This document shows positions 43,155-50,199 of a DNA stretch of 64,000 nt, one piece after another. Where the stretch lies: the NCBI RefSeq assembly GCF_017876595.1, contig NZ_JAGIOG010000001.1, positions 3,100,001-3,164,000 on the forward strand. The letters are read 5' to 3'. The notes below the pieces were generated by a model. It searched no databases, was not told where the DNA came from, and worked only from the letters and a program-made list of their open reading frames with translations. The translations under genes and the position numbers were made by a program. The first letter of the stretch is position 1. Each line of letters opens with the position of its first letter. The DNA comes from Aeromicrobium fastidiosum. Lineage in GTDB: Bacteria > Actinomycetota > Actinomycetes > Propionibacteriales > Nocardioidaceae.

Positions 43155-43198
43155 GTGGGCGATACTGGGTTCGAACCAGTGACCTCTTCGGTGTGAAC
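43155..43198. repeat. attR: 44-bp core within tRNA-Val(CAC)
   Basis: This is the perfect copy of 31604-31647. It provides the 3' part of the functional tRNA gene, with 43199-43227 contributing the chromosomal 5' part. Confidence 0.93.
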
Positions 43199-43227
43199 GA
43201 AGCGCGCTACCACTGCGCCAATCGCCC
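43156..43227 (-). tRNA. tRNA-Val (CAC)
   Basis: The minus strand folds into a full cloverleaf: acceptor GGGCGAT/ATCGCCC with discriminator A, anticodon stem CTTCG/CGAAG with loop TTCACAC (anticodon CAC), and a T-arm with TTCGAAC. It is the integration target; its 3' 43 bases come from the element. No encoded CCA is present. Confidence 0.95.
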
Positions 43228-43283
43228 GCTGACGTGCGACAGAAACACTAACCTACGCCGCCGGGGTCATGACAGCGAGGTCG

Positions 43284-44117
43284 TCACGGGTCGATGCCAC
43301 GGGCGGCCTCACGGGCCCAGATCTGCTGCGCGAGCTGCGTGACAGGGCCGGGTGCCTCGATCTCGCGATCGTCCACGCGGCTGATGGCCTGCACGTCACG
43401 CGTGGTGCCCACGAGGATGACCTCGTCGGCGGTCTGCAGCACCTCGATCGGCGCGTCCTGCTCGACGACGTCGATCTCGCCGGCGCACCACTCGAGCACC
43501 AGCGCCCTGGTGACGCCGGCGAGGGGCCCGGCCTCGAGCGTCGGCGTGATGAGCCTGCCGTCGACGACGTACATGATGTTGGAACCCGTGCCCTCGCACA
43601 GCTGGCCGCGGGTGTTGGGCAGGATCGCCTCCGAGGCTCCCCGCGCCGTGGCGTGCTCGATCATGAGCGCGTTCTCGGCGTAGGACGTCGTCTTGAGCCC
43701 TGAGAGCGCGCCACGCTCATTGCGGGGCCACGGGACCGTGACGACCTGCGCGACGGACGGAGGACGCTTCGAGGGCTCCGAGACGACGGTGTGCGTCATC
43801 GCCCCGCTCCCCCGCGGCGAGCCCAGCGGACCGGGGCCCGACGTGACGGTCACCCGAATGCGACCGAACGAGATCTGCTGGCCGTCCATCGTCGCCGCGA
43901 TGCCCTCGCGGATCGCGCCGACGTCGGGCGTGCCGATGCCGAGGCCGGTCGCCGACCGCACCAGCCGATCGAGGTGACGGGTCAGCGCGAACGGCCGATC
44001 GTTGCTGATCTGGACCGTCTCGAAGACCCCGTCGCCCACGATCATCCCGTGATCGAGGGCGCTGATCGACAGTTCGTCCGGTGATTGCAGGAGACGTCCG
44101 TTCACCCATGCGCGCAT
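43284..44117 (-). CDS. Class IV PLP-dependent aminotransferase/lyase (PabC- or IlvE-like)
   Basis: The 277-residue fold-type IV enzyme has W-V-N-G near the N-terminus, D-H-G-M-I-V-G-D-G-V-F-E-T-V (22-35), the PLP lysine K142 in S-G-L-K-T-T-S-Y-A-E-N, and C-terminal E-G-T-G-S-N-I-M-Y-V and G-P-L-A-G-V-T-R. Length and the short N-terminus favour aminodeoxychorismate lyase (folate synthesis), but branched-chain or D-amino-acid transaminases share the pattern. It follows the tRNA-Val gene on the minus strand. Confidence 0.82.
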   Translation of the reverse strand: MRAWVNGRLLQSPDELSISALDHGMIVGDGVFETVQISNDRPFALTRHLDRLVRSATGLGIGTPDVGAIREGIAATMDGQQISFGRIRVTVTSGPGPLGSPRGSGAMTHTVVSEPSKRPPSVAQVVTVPWPRNERGALSGLKTTSYAENALMIEHATARGASEAILPNTRGQLCEGTGSNIMYVVDGRLITPTLEAGPLAGVTRALVLEWCAGEIDVVEQDAPIEVLQTADEVILVGTTRDVQAISRVDDREIEAPGPVTQLAQQIWAREAARGIDP

Positions 44118-44142
44118 GCCCCCACGCTACGCCGACCCCGGT

Positions 44143-44173
44143 TTGGGACTCACGAGAAGCATCCGCTAATGTT
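44143..44173 (+). promoter_or_regulatory. Putative promoter of the tRNA-Gly-Cys-Val cluster
   Basis: TTGGGA (44143-44148) and TAATGT (44168-44173) are 19 bp apart, 28 bp upstream of tRNA-Gly; the spacing is slightly long. A CGGCCCGGTAACCGGGCCG palindrome lies between promoter and tRNA. Confidence 0.4.
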
Positions 44174-44201
44174 TCATCTCGGCCCGGTAACCGGGCCGGT
44201 G

Positions 44202-44273
44202 CGGACATAGCTCAGTGGTAGAGCATCACCTTGCCAAGGTGAGGGTCGCGAGTTCGAATCTCGTTGTCCGCTC
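44202..44273 (+). tRNA. tRNA-Gly (GCC)
   Basis: The cloverleaf has acceptor GCGGACA/TGTCCGC, anticodon loop TTGCCAA in stem TCACC/GGTGA, and a T-loop TTCGAAT. It is first in a co-directional cluster of three tRNA genes. Confidence 0.96.
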
Positions 44274-44299
44274 GGAGAGGGTCTCCATACCCATCCAGC

Positions 44300-44370
44300 G
44301 GTGGGTTGGCCGAGAGGCGAGGCAACGGACTGCAAATCCGTTTACACGGGTTCAAATCCCGTACCCACCT
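44300..44370 (+). tRNA. tRNA-Cys (GCA)
   Basis: Acceptor GGTGGGT/ACCCACC (one G-T pair), anticodon stem CGGAC... with loop carrying GCA, and T-loop TTCAAAT define tRNA-Cys. Confidence 0.95.
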
Positions 44371-44412
44371 CGACACAACACCAGTAAAGTCACAAGTGAA
44401 TAACCACCCATT

Positions 44413-44484
44413 GGGCGATTGGCGCAGCGGTAGCGCGCTTCCCTGACACGGAAGAGGTCACTGGTTCAAACCCAGTATCGCCCA
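44413..44484 (+). tRNA. tRNA-Val (GAC)
   Basis: Acceptor GGGCGAT/ATCGCCC and anticodon stem CTTCC/GGAAG with loop CTGACAC give anticodon GAC. Its 3' half differs from the element's attachment core by a single base in the T-loop, so it could be a secondary integration target. Confidence 0.96.
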
Positions 44485-44490
44485 CATGTT

Positions 44491-44526
44491 GAAGCCCCCG
44501 AGACCTCACGAGGTTGCGGGGGCTTC
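44491..44526 (+). terminator. Terminator of the tRNA cluster
   Basis: Perfect 10-bp arms GAAGCCCCCG/CGGGGGCTTC with an inner ACCTC/GAGGT pairing lie 6 bp after tRNA-Val. Confidence 0.75.
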
Positions 44527-44560
44527 GTCGTCGGACGGCCCGAAGGTCCCGACGCCGCTC

Positions 44561-45322
44561 GTGCGTCCTGTCGACGTGGTCTCGCACACCGAGTGGAACC
44601 TCGCAGGGTTCGACGTCGTGGGCGGAGGTGCCGACACGTTCGCCGACCGGATCGGTGCCATCACGGCCGAGATCGCCGACATCGGCTCGGACGTCCTGAG
44701 CCTGCTCGAGGTGCCGAAGCGCCATCTCGCGGCATTCGAGAAGGCGTTGGCGGAGGCCGGGTACTCGATCGGCAGGCACGGACGAGGTCGCGCCGTGGTG
44801 GTCCGCACGGGCATGCGGACGAGGCGGTGGGCGGTCTACAAGCTGCCGACGCGGGGACCGTCGAAGGACGCCCGGCACGTGGTCTACTCCGAGGTCTACG
44901 TGGGCACCGAGCGCTGGCTGTTCACGGCGGGGCACTTCGAGCACCGCATCGGTTCGGCGTACGACCGGACGCGCGTGCAGCAGGCCACGGAAGCCTTCGC
45001 GAAGGGCGATCGTCTGCGGTCCAACTGGGGCATCGACGTCAGCTGCGTGTCGTTCGCCGACGACGAGAACTCGCGCGTGGCCGTCCTGGAGCAGGTGTAC
45101 GAGCCGCACGGCTACTTCGACGTGTTCGAGGGCGCGTGGCAGGCCGACAACGAGTCCGTGGCCACCCTCAGCGGCTGGTCGGGCACGATCCGCGACGGCG
45201 AGCGCATCGACAAGATCAAGGCGCACCGGTCGCGTCCCCGTCGACGGGCGCACGTCCGCAAGACCGCGGCCGGCATCAGCGACCACCTGCCGACGACCGT
45301 CGTCTACGGCGCGCCGGCCTGA
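44561..45322 (+). CDS. Endonuclease/exonuclease/phosphatase (EEP)-family protein
   Basis: The protein, about 253 residues from GTG 44561, has the DNase I-like fold markers: V-V-S-H-T-E-W-N-L-A-G at the N-terminus, S-L-L-E-V for the catalytic Glu, T-A-G-H-F-E-H-R in the middle and the C-terminal S-D-H-L-P-T-T-V-V. The substrate (nucleic acid or phosphoester) is unknown. An in-frame ATG at 44486 exists but overlaps the tRNA terminator, so a downstream start is preferred. There is no signal peptide. Confidence 0.7.
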   Translation: MRPVDVVSHTEWNLAGFDVVGGGADTFADRIGAITAEIADIGSDVLSLLEVPKRHLAAFEKALAEAGYSIGRHGRGRAVVVRTGMRTRRWAVYKLPTRGPSKDARHVVYSEVYVGTERWLFTAGHFEHRIGSAYDRTRVQQATEAFAKGDRLRSNWGIDVSCVSFADDENSRVAVLEQVYEPHGYFDVFEGAWQADNESVATLSGWSGTIRDGERIDKIKAHRSRPRRRAHVRKTAAGISDHLPTTVVYGAPA

Positions 45323-45454
45323 CGTCGGAGACACGCGAGATCGAGACGGTCCGGGACCTCGCGCGGCAGCTTGTCTTCCCCGTACCCTGAGTACGCCGTC
45401 CCTGCCTCCCTCCCCTGGAGGGCAGGGGCGGCCCCGCGTCCCGGTGGTGCCGAC

Positions 45455-46360
45455 TCAGTCCGACAGCGGCGCAGTCGGTGCGTCGTGTCCCCATCGGGCG
45501 TCCTCGATGCACTGCTCGACCGCTGCATTGATCGCGGCTCCGATGAGCACCGAGATCGACAGGACGTACAACCACAGCAGCACCGCGATGGGTGCAGCGA
45601 GCGGACCGTAGATCGACATGCCGCCGGTCGAGAACCCGAGCGCCCAGCGCACGAAGTAGCTGCCGACGATCCACAGCAGCAGCGTGAAGGCCGCGCCCGG
45701 CAGGCCTGCGCGCCACGGCTTCCGCGCCGGGACGGCCAGGTGGTACAGCGTCGTCAGGAAGCCGATCGACAGCACCAGCACGGCCGGCCAGTAGAACATC
45801 CGCAGGAAGGACCACCGGTCGGACAGGATGTCGGCGGCCAGCTCGGGGCCCGTCAGCACGAGCGGCACGAGCACGATGCCGACCATCAGCGCGACGATGT
45901 AGAGCGTGAACGACAGCGCGCGGGTCTTGACGATGCCCCGGTGCCCGCCCATGCCGTAGATGATCGAGATCGTGTCGAGGAAGACGTTGAGCGCCCGCGA
46001 CCCCGACCACAGCGCCAGCACGAAGCCGATCGAGATGACGTCGATGCGCCCTGACCCCAGCACCTCGTCGAGCGTCGGGGCGATGACCTTGTCGACCGTG
46101 CTGTCGGTCAGCGCCTGGGACGCCAGCTCGATGATGCGGTCCTTCAGCACGTCGACCTGGGCGACGTCGTAGCGCTCGGCGATGAACCCGATCGTGCCGG
46201 CGAGCCCGAACACCAGAGGTGGCAGCGACAGGATCGCGAAGAAGGCCGCCTCGGCCGCCAGGCCCGTCACGCGGTAGCGGAAGCAGCTGGCGACCGTGCG
46301 GGCGACGAGCCTGCTCATCGCCTCGGGCACGGCCGGTCGGCCTACCGGTTGCGCCACCAT
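45455..46360 (-). CDS. YihY/BrkB-family inner membrane protein
   Basis: The 301-residue protein has six hydrophobic segments and the family landmarks A-F-F-A-I-L-S-L-P-P-L-V-F, G-S-R-A-L-N-V-F-L-D-T and Y-H-L-A-V-P-A-R-K-P-W-R. The YihY family (once annotated as RNase BN) has uncertain transport-type functions. ATG 46360 is used because longer in-frame reading is Arg/Pro/Thr-rich antisense sequence. It is divergent from the aquaporin-like gene. Confidence 0.85.
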   Translation of the reverse strand: MVAQPVGRPAVPEAMSRLVARTVASCFRYRVTGLAAEAAFFAILSLPPLVFGLAGTIGFIAERYDVAQVDVLKDRIIELASQALTDSTVDKVIAPTLDEVLGSGRIDVISIGFVLALWSGSRALNVFLDTISIIYGMGGHRGIVKTRALSFTLYIVALMVGIVLVPLVLTGPELAADILSDRWSFLRMFYWPAVLVLSIGFLTTLYHLAVPARKPWRAGLPGAAFTLLLWIVGSYFVRWALGFSTGGMSIYGPLAAPIAVLLWLYVLSISVLIGAAINAAVEQCIEDARWGHDAPTAPLSD

Positions 46361-46439
46361 GGCTCTACCGTAGCGACATGCATCCCCTCCAGCCGGCACC
46401 TCACGACCGGGCGCGCACGACACCTCCCCGCGAGTCCTG

Positions 46440-47066
46440 ATGGGACGCCAGCTGACCGCCGCCACCTTGATGTCGGCAGTGACGACCTTGGTGGCCGCGA
46501 TGGCGCTGCGCGCAGCCGATGCGACCCTGGCCATCGCCGCCGTCGCAGCGCTTGCGGTGCTGCTCGGCTGGTATGCCCAGCTGCACTCGTCGGACGAGCA
46601 GTCGGGGCTCGGTCTGGCCAACCCTGCGGCCGTGGCGACCCTGGCCGTCGTCGGCCGCCGCCCGTGGTCCACCGTGCTGCCGGTCGTCGCCGCACATGTG
46701 GTCGGTGCCGTGCTGGCCGGTCTCGCCGCCCTCGCTCTGGAGGACCGACTCGGCGACACGCTGGTCTTCGGCACGCCCGGCCTCGTGCTGGCCGGCCTGG
46801 GAGCCGCCCTGGTGGGTCTCGTCGGAGCCTGGGCGACGCTCGCGACCGACGCAGGCGGGTCCGAGGCACTCACCGGGGTACCGGTGCTGGTGGGTGGCGC
46901 GCTGCTGCCCCTGGGTCTGCTCGTCGCCTTCCAGCCCGCCGCCGTGCTGGGCCTGGCGACCGCCGGCATCCTGCCGTGGGACGTCGCCCTGACAGCTGCC
47001 GGTGGCACCGTGCTGGGGTCCATGGTGGGGGCTTTCGCCGTGTCGGTGCTCGTCTCGAACGAGTGA
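46440..47066 (+). CDS. Degenerate aquaporin (MIP)-like membrane protein
   Basis: The 208-residue, almost wholly hydrophobic protein shows an internal duplication like major intrinsic proteins. The first half has L-A-N-P-A-A-V-A-T-L with a conserved helix V-L-P-V-V-A-A-H-V-V-G-A-V. The second half has A-F-Q-P-A-A-V-L-G-L-A followed by G-G-T-V-L-G-S-M-V-G-A. These match the places of the two NPA boxes, but the second reads Q-P-A and lacks the Arg of the aquaporin selectivity filter. The protein is also shorter than typical MIPs. Transport function is therefore doubtful. Confidence 0.55.
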   Translation: MGRQLTAATLMSAVTTLVAAMALRAADATLAIAAVAALAVLLGWYAQLHSSDEQSGLGLANPAAVATLAVVGRRPWSTVLPVVAAHVVGAVLAGLAALALEDRLGDTLVFGTPGLVLAGLGAALVGLVGAWATLATDAGGSEALTGVPVLVGGALLPLGLLVAFQPAAVLGLATAGILPWDVALTAAGGTVLGSMVGAFAVSVLVSNE

Positions 47067-47120
47067 CACGGCCCACAACTCGTACATGTTTTCGCCGGTA
47101 TCCCCGACCGCGCGTTCACT

Positions 47121-47141
47121 ATGTGGACGGACGTCCCACAT
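47121..47141. promoter_or_regulatory. Palindromic site upstream of the sulfite reductase operon
   Basis: ATGTGG and CCACAT arms flank a 9-bp centre that contains the perfect palindrome GGACGTCC (47127-47134 region). It lies about 50 bp before the leader peptide and could bind a sulfur- or nitrogen-responsive regulator. Confidence 0.35.
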
Positions 47142-47190
47142 GGCAAGACGGATGCTTGTCGCGAGACGTCCCCGTCAGCAGACTGTTCAC

Positions 47191-47271
47191 ATGCTTTCGG
47201 CGCAGACCCTCTGGCTCGTGGGACGACTCCACGTGGACCTCGGTCGCGCCCGCAACATGATGTGTCGCTGA
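47191..47271 (+). CDS. Cysteine-type attenuator leader peptide
   Basis: A 26-codon frame ends in G-R-L-H-V-D-L-G-R-A-R-N-M-M-C-R followed by TGA. The R-L-H-V-D-L...C-R pattern is that of short leader peptides found before sulfur-assimilation genes in Actinobacteria. There, translation through a near-terminal cysteine codon is thought to couple cysteine supply to expression downstream. It ends 118 bp before the reductase start; the spacer can form hairpins. No other protein is plausible here. Confidence 0.65.
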   Translation: MLSAQTLWLVGRLHVDLGRARNMMCR

Positions 47272-47388
47272 TTCACGCGCGACCTCTGCACCGATCACCG
47301 ACATCTCCTGTCGAATCACCGTAGGCGCGCGGCGACCACCGTGACGAACCTGTCGGGATTGCCGTGTGCCCTGCTCCAAGGGAATCTC

Positions 47389-49074
47389 ATGGCATCAGCA
47401 CCCGGCACCGACACACCCAGCCGTCGACCGCGCCCCAAGCGCGGCGAGGGTCAGTGGGCGCTGGGCTACCGCGAGCCGCTGAACGCGAACGAGCAGTCCA
47501 AGAAGGACGACAACCCGCTCAACGTCCGCGCCCGCATCGAGAACATCTACGCGCACCGCGGATTCGAGTCGATCGACGGCGGCGACCTGCGCGGCCGCTT
47601 CCGCTGGTGGGGCCTCTACACGCAGCGCAAGGCGGGCATCGACGGCGGCAAGACCGCGACCCTCGAGCCCGAGGAGCTGGACGCCGACCGGTTCATGATG
47701 CGCGTGCGCATCGACGGCGGCCAGCTCAACCTCGAGCAGCTGCGCGCCGTCGCCGACGTCTCGGTCGACTTCGCCCGCGACACCGCCGACCTGACCGACC
47801 GCCAGAACGTCCAGTACCACTGGATCGACGTGCGCGACGTCCCGACGATCTGGGACCGCCTCGAGTCGGTCGGCCTGTCGACGCAGGAGGCGTGCGGCGA
47901 CTGCCCCCGCATCATCCTCGGCTCCCCCGTTGCCGGCGTCTCCCACGACGAGATCATCGACGGCACGTCGGCGATCGAGGCGATCGAGCGCCAGTTCATC
48001 GGCGACCGCGAGTTCAGCAACCTGCCCCGCAAGTTCAAGTCGGCGATCAGCGGGCACCCGGGGCACGACGTCGTGCCGCAGATCAACGACATCGCGTTCA
48101 TCGGGGCCGTCCACCCCGAGCACGGCCCCGGCTTCGACCTGTGGGTCGGCGGCGGGCTCTCGACCAACCCGATGCTGGCCCAGCGCCTCGGCACCTGGGT
48201 GTCCCTCGAGGACGTCCCGGACGTGTGGAAGGGCGTCGTCAGCATCTTCCGCGACTACGGCTACCGCCGCCTGCGGACGCGCGCCCGGCTGAAGTTCCTC
48301 GTCGCCGACTGGGGCGTCGAGAAGTTTCGCGAGGTGCTCGAGACCGAGTACCTCGGACGCACGCTGGCCGATCTCGACGCCCCCGAGGTGCCGGAGACGC
48401 CGCTCGACCACGTCGGCGTGTTCCCGCAGAAGGACGGCCGGTTCTACGTCGGCGTCGCCGCGACCGTCGGGCGCATCTCCGGCACGCTGCTCAACCAGGT
48501 CGCCGACATCGTCGAGGCCCACGGCAGCGACCGCGTCCGCACGACCCCGATGCAGAAGCTCGTCGTGCTCGACGTCGCCGAGGACCGGGTCGAGTCGCTC
48601 GTCGCGGCCCTCGACGAGATCGGGCTGCACGCCCGTCCCTCGCAGTGGCGCCGCAACACCATGGCGTGCACGGGCATCGAGTACTGCAAGCTCGCGATCG
48701 TCAACACCAAGGACACCGCGCGCACGCTGATCGACGAGCTCGAGCAGCGCGTGCCGGAGCTCGACACGCCGATCACGGTCAACGTCAACGGCTGCCCCAA
48801 CTCGTGCGCACGCATCCAGACCGCCGACATCGGGCTCAAGGGCATGCTCGTGCTCGACGAGAACGGCGAGACGGTCGAGGGCTTCCAGGTGCACCTCGGC
48901 GGTGCGCTCGGGCTGGAGGCCGGCTTCGGTCGCAAGCTGCGCCAGCACAAGGTCACCGGCGAGCAGCTGCCCGAGTACGTCGAGAAGCTCTCCAAGACCT
49001 ACCTGAAGGAGCGCGACGGCGACGAGTCGTTCGCCCGCTGGGTCGCCCGCGCCGACGAGGCGGTCCTTCGATGA
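47389..49074 (+). CDS. sir: Ferredoxin-dependent sulfite/nitrite reductase
   Basis: The 561-residue enzyme reduces sulfite to sulfide, or nitrite to ammonia, using a coupled sirohaem-Fe4S4 centre. The cluster ligands are in M-A-C-T-G-I-E-Y-C-K and N-V-N-G-C-P-N-S-C-A-R. A Tyr at about 77 (G-L-Y-T-Q-R-K) and Cys at about 169 (E-A-C-G-D-C) match the Tyr-Cys pair of mycobacterial SirA/NirA. Context with a cysteine leader peptide and a sirohydrochlorin chelatase favours sulfite. ATG 47389 follows AAGGGA; GTG 47341 would add 16 residues. No cysH is seen nearby. Confidence 0.9.
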   Translation: MASAPGTDTPSRRPRPKRGEGQWALGYREPLNANEQSKKDDNPLNVRARIENIYAHRGFESIDGGDLRGRFRWWGLYTQRKAGIDGGKTATLEPEELDADRFMMRVRIDGGQLNLEQLRAVADVSVDFARDTADLTDRQNVQYHWIDVRDVPTIWDRLESVGLSTQEACGDCPRIILGSPVAGVSHDEIIDGTSAIEAIERQFIGDREFSNLPRKFKSAISGHPGHDVVPQINDIAFIGAVHPEHGPGFDLWVGGGLSTNPMLAQRLGTWVSLEDVPDVWKGVVSIFRDYGYRRLRTRARLKFLVADWGVEKFREVLETEYLGRTLADLDAPEVPETPLDHVGVFPQKDGRFYVGVAATVGRISGTLLNQVADIVEAHGSDRVRTTPMQKLVVLDVAEDRVESLVAALDEIGLHARPSQWRRNTMACTGIEYCKLAIVNTKDTARTLIDELEQRVPELDTPITVNVNGCPNSCARIQTADIGLKGMLVLDENGETVEGFQVHLGGALGLEAGFGRKLRQHKVTGEQLPEYVEKLSKTYLKERDGDESFARWVARADEAVLR

Positions 49075-49159
49075 AGGACCCGCAGTCCAAGACCGTTCTT
49101 GCCGGCGTGCACAGCCTGATGGTGCCTTCGCCCCGGTCACGACGAGGCAGAGTGGCGTC

Positions 49160-49321
49160 ATGAGTGGGCGCGCCGTCCCTTTCCACTGCCCCTACTGCGC
49201 CGACGACTCCCTCCGACCCCACGGGGAGAAGCACGGCGAGTGGGAGTGTCGCTCGTGCCTCCGGGCCTTCCGGCTCGGCTTCATCGGTCAGCTCTCCCCC
49301 GGCGACCTGACCACCCACTGA
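49160..49321 (+). CDS. 53-residue zinc-ribbon protein of the sulfite reductase operon
   Basis: The frame from ATG 49160 encodes C10-P-Y-C13 and C30-R-S-C33, a compact zinc-ribbon, with the C-terminal tail F-I-G-Q-L-S-P-G-D-L. Small zinc-ribbon proteins occur right after sulfite reductase or beside cysH in Actinobacteria; the role is unknown. It lies 85 bp after sir and 43 bp before the chelatase, all co-directional. Codon bias is typical of the host. Confidence 0.7.
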   Translation: MSGRAVPFHCPYCADDSLRPHGEKHGEWECRSCLRAFRLGFIGQLSPGDLTTH

Positions 49322-49364
49322 TCCCCACCCATCACAGCACCGCCCCTGGAAGGAGGCACGCATC

Positions 49365-50123
49365 ATGACCGCACCAGCACTCATCGCTCTTGCGCACGGC
49401 AGCACGGATCCCCGTTCCGCCGCCACCATCACAGCCCTCACGGAGATGGTCGCGTGCATGCGTCCCGACCTCCGGGTGGCTCCGGCGTTCCTCGACCACG
49501 TCGGGCCGACGTTCGACGAGACCGTCGACCAGCTGGTCGCCGAGGGACACCAGGAAATCGTCGTCGTCCCGCTGCTGCTGAGCGAGGCGTACCACGCCAA
49601 CGTCGACGTCCCGCACGTCGTGGCCGCAGCCGTCCAGCGCCACGACGGCATCAAGGTGCACGCGACCGGGGTCCTCGGCATCGAGGCCGCGTTCTTCCAC
49701 GTGCTCGACAAGCGACTGCGCGAGGCGCTCTCGAAGCACCGCGTGCGCGAGCTCGACGCGCTCGTGCTGGCCGGGGCCGGCTCGTCCGACCCCATCGCCA
49801 ACGCGGCGATCTCCCGGGCGGCCCGCGCCTGGGGTGCCCACCACAAGCTGCCGACGATCGCGGCGTTCGCGTCGAGCGTCCCGCCGGCGGCCGGTGAGGC
49901 CGTCCGTCAGCACCGCGCCGACGGACGTCGTCACATCGCGGTCGGCCAGCTGTTCCTCGCGCCGGGCGTCCTGCCCGACCGCGTGGCCGAGCTGGCGTAC
50001 GAGGCCGGCGCAGTCGCCGTCGCCGAGCCCCTGGGTGTCGACGTCGAGGTGGCGCGGGTCGTCCTGGCCCGCTACGCCGTCGGAGCTGTCGACCTGGTGC
50101 CGCTCGAGGCGCTGTTCGCCTGA
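49365..50123 (+). CDS. Sirohydrochlorin chelatase (CbiX/Che1-like)
   Basis: The 252-residue protein has two CbiX-type half-domains. The first begins L-I-A-L-A-H-G-S-T-D-P with the metal-binding His11 and has V-V-V-P-L-L-L-S-E-A-Y-H-A-N-V-D with a second His. The second begins L-V-L-A-G-A-G-S-S-D-P. It would insert iron (or cobalt) into sirohydrochlorin, giving sirohaem for the adjacent reductase. It starts after a strong GGAAGGAGG ribosome-binding site. Confidence 0.88.
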   Translation: MTAPALIALAHGSTDPRSAATITALTEMVACMRPDLRVAPAFLDHVGPTFDETVDQLVAEGHQEIVVVPLLLSEAYHANVDVPHVVAAAVQRHDGIKVHATGVLGIEAAFFHVLDKRLREALSKHRVRELDALVLAGAGSSDPIANAAISRAARAWGAHHKLPTIAAFASSVPPAAGEAVRQHRADGRRHIAVGQLFLAPGVLPDRVAELAYEAGAVAVAEPLGVDVEVARVVLARYAVGAVDLVPLEALFA

Positions 50124-50131
50124 CCCCACCG

Positions 50132-50171
50132 CCTGACCGTCCCGCCCGAGCCCATCGGCGGGACGGTCAGG
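50132..50171. terminator. Bidirectional terminator-like hairpin
   Basis: Perfect 15-bp arms CCTGACCGTCCCGCC/GGCGGGACGGTCAGG lie between the convergent chelatase and ribH genes. No T tract follows. Confidence 0.6.
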
Positions 50172-50199
50172 TGTGGACGGTCAGGTGTGGACGGTCAGG
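50161..50199. repeat. 14-bp tandem repeat at the ribH stop codon
   Basis: GGACGGTCAGGTGT is repeated at 50161 and 50175 with a partial third copy from 50189. The ribH stop codon lies in the third copy, so the repeat duplicates the gene end and stop-containing sequence. Confidence 0.8.

Larger units (their letters stand above)
31604..43198. mobile_element. Integrated tail-less capsid-encoding element (phage satellite candidate)
   Basis: The element is bounded by perfect 44-bp direct repeats (31604-31647 and 43155-43198) that are the 3' part of a tRNA-Val(CAC) gene; the distance between repeat starts is 11,551 bp. It encodes an integrase beside the right repeat, an excisionase-like HTH protein, a multi-HTH protein, head-tail connectors, an HNH nuclease, large terminase, portal, MuF-like protein, scaffold, HUH Rep, a membrane cargo protein, major capsid and an adaptor. 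No major tail, tape-measure, baseplate, fibre or lysis gene is recognisable. Size and content match capsid-forming satellites rather than an autonomous siphophage. Genes are intact and overlap tightly, so the element is probably functional. Confidence 0.85.

Noticed and set aside
31604..43198. Complete siphophage prophage
   Set aside because: It is too short and lacks tail tube, tape measure, fibres and lysis genes, while all head, packaging and integration genes look intact.
44486..44560. ATG 44486 as start of the EEP-family protein
   Set aside because: It would place translation initiation within the tRNA 3' end and its strong terminator hairpin; a GTG beyond the hairpin is more plausible.
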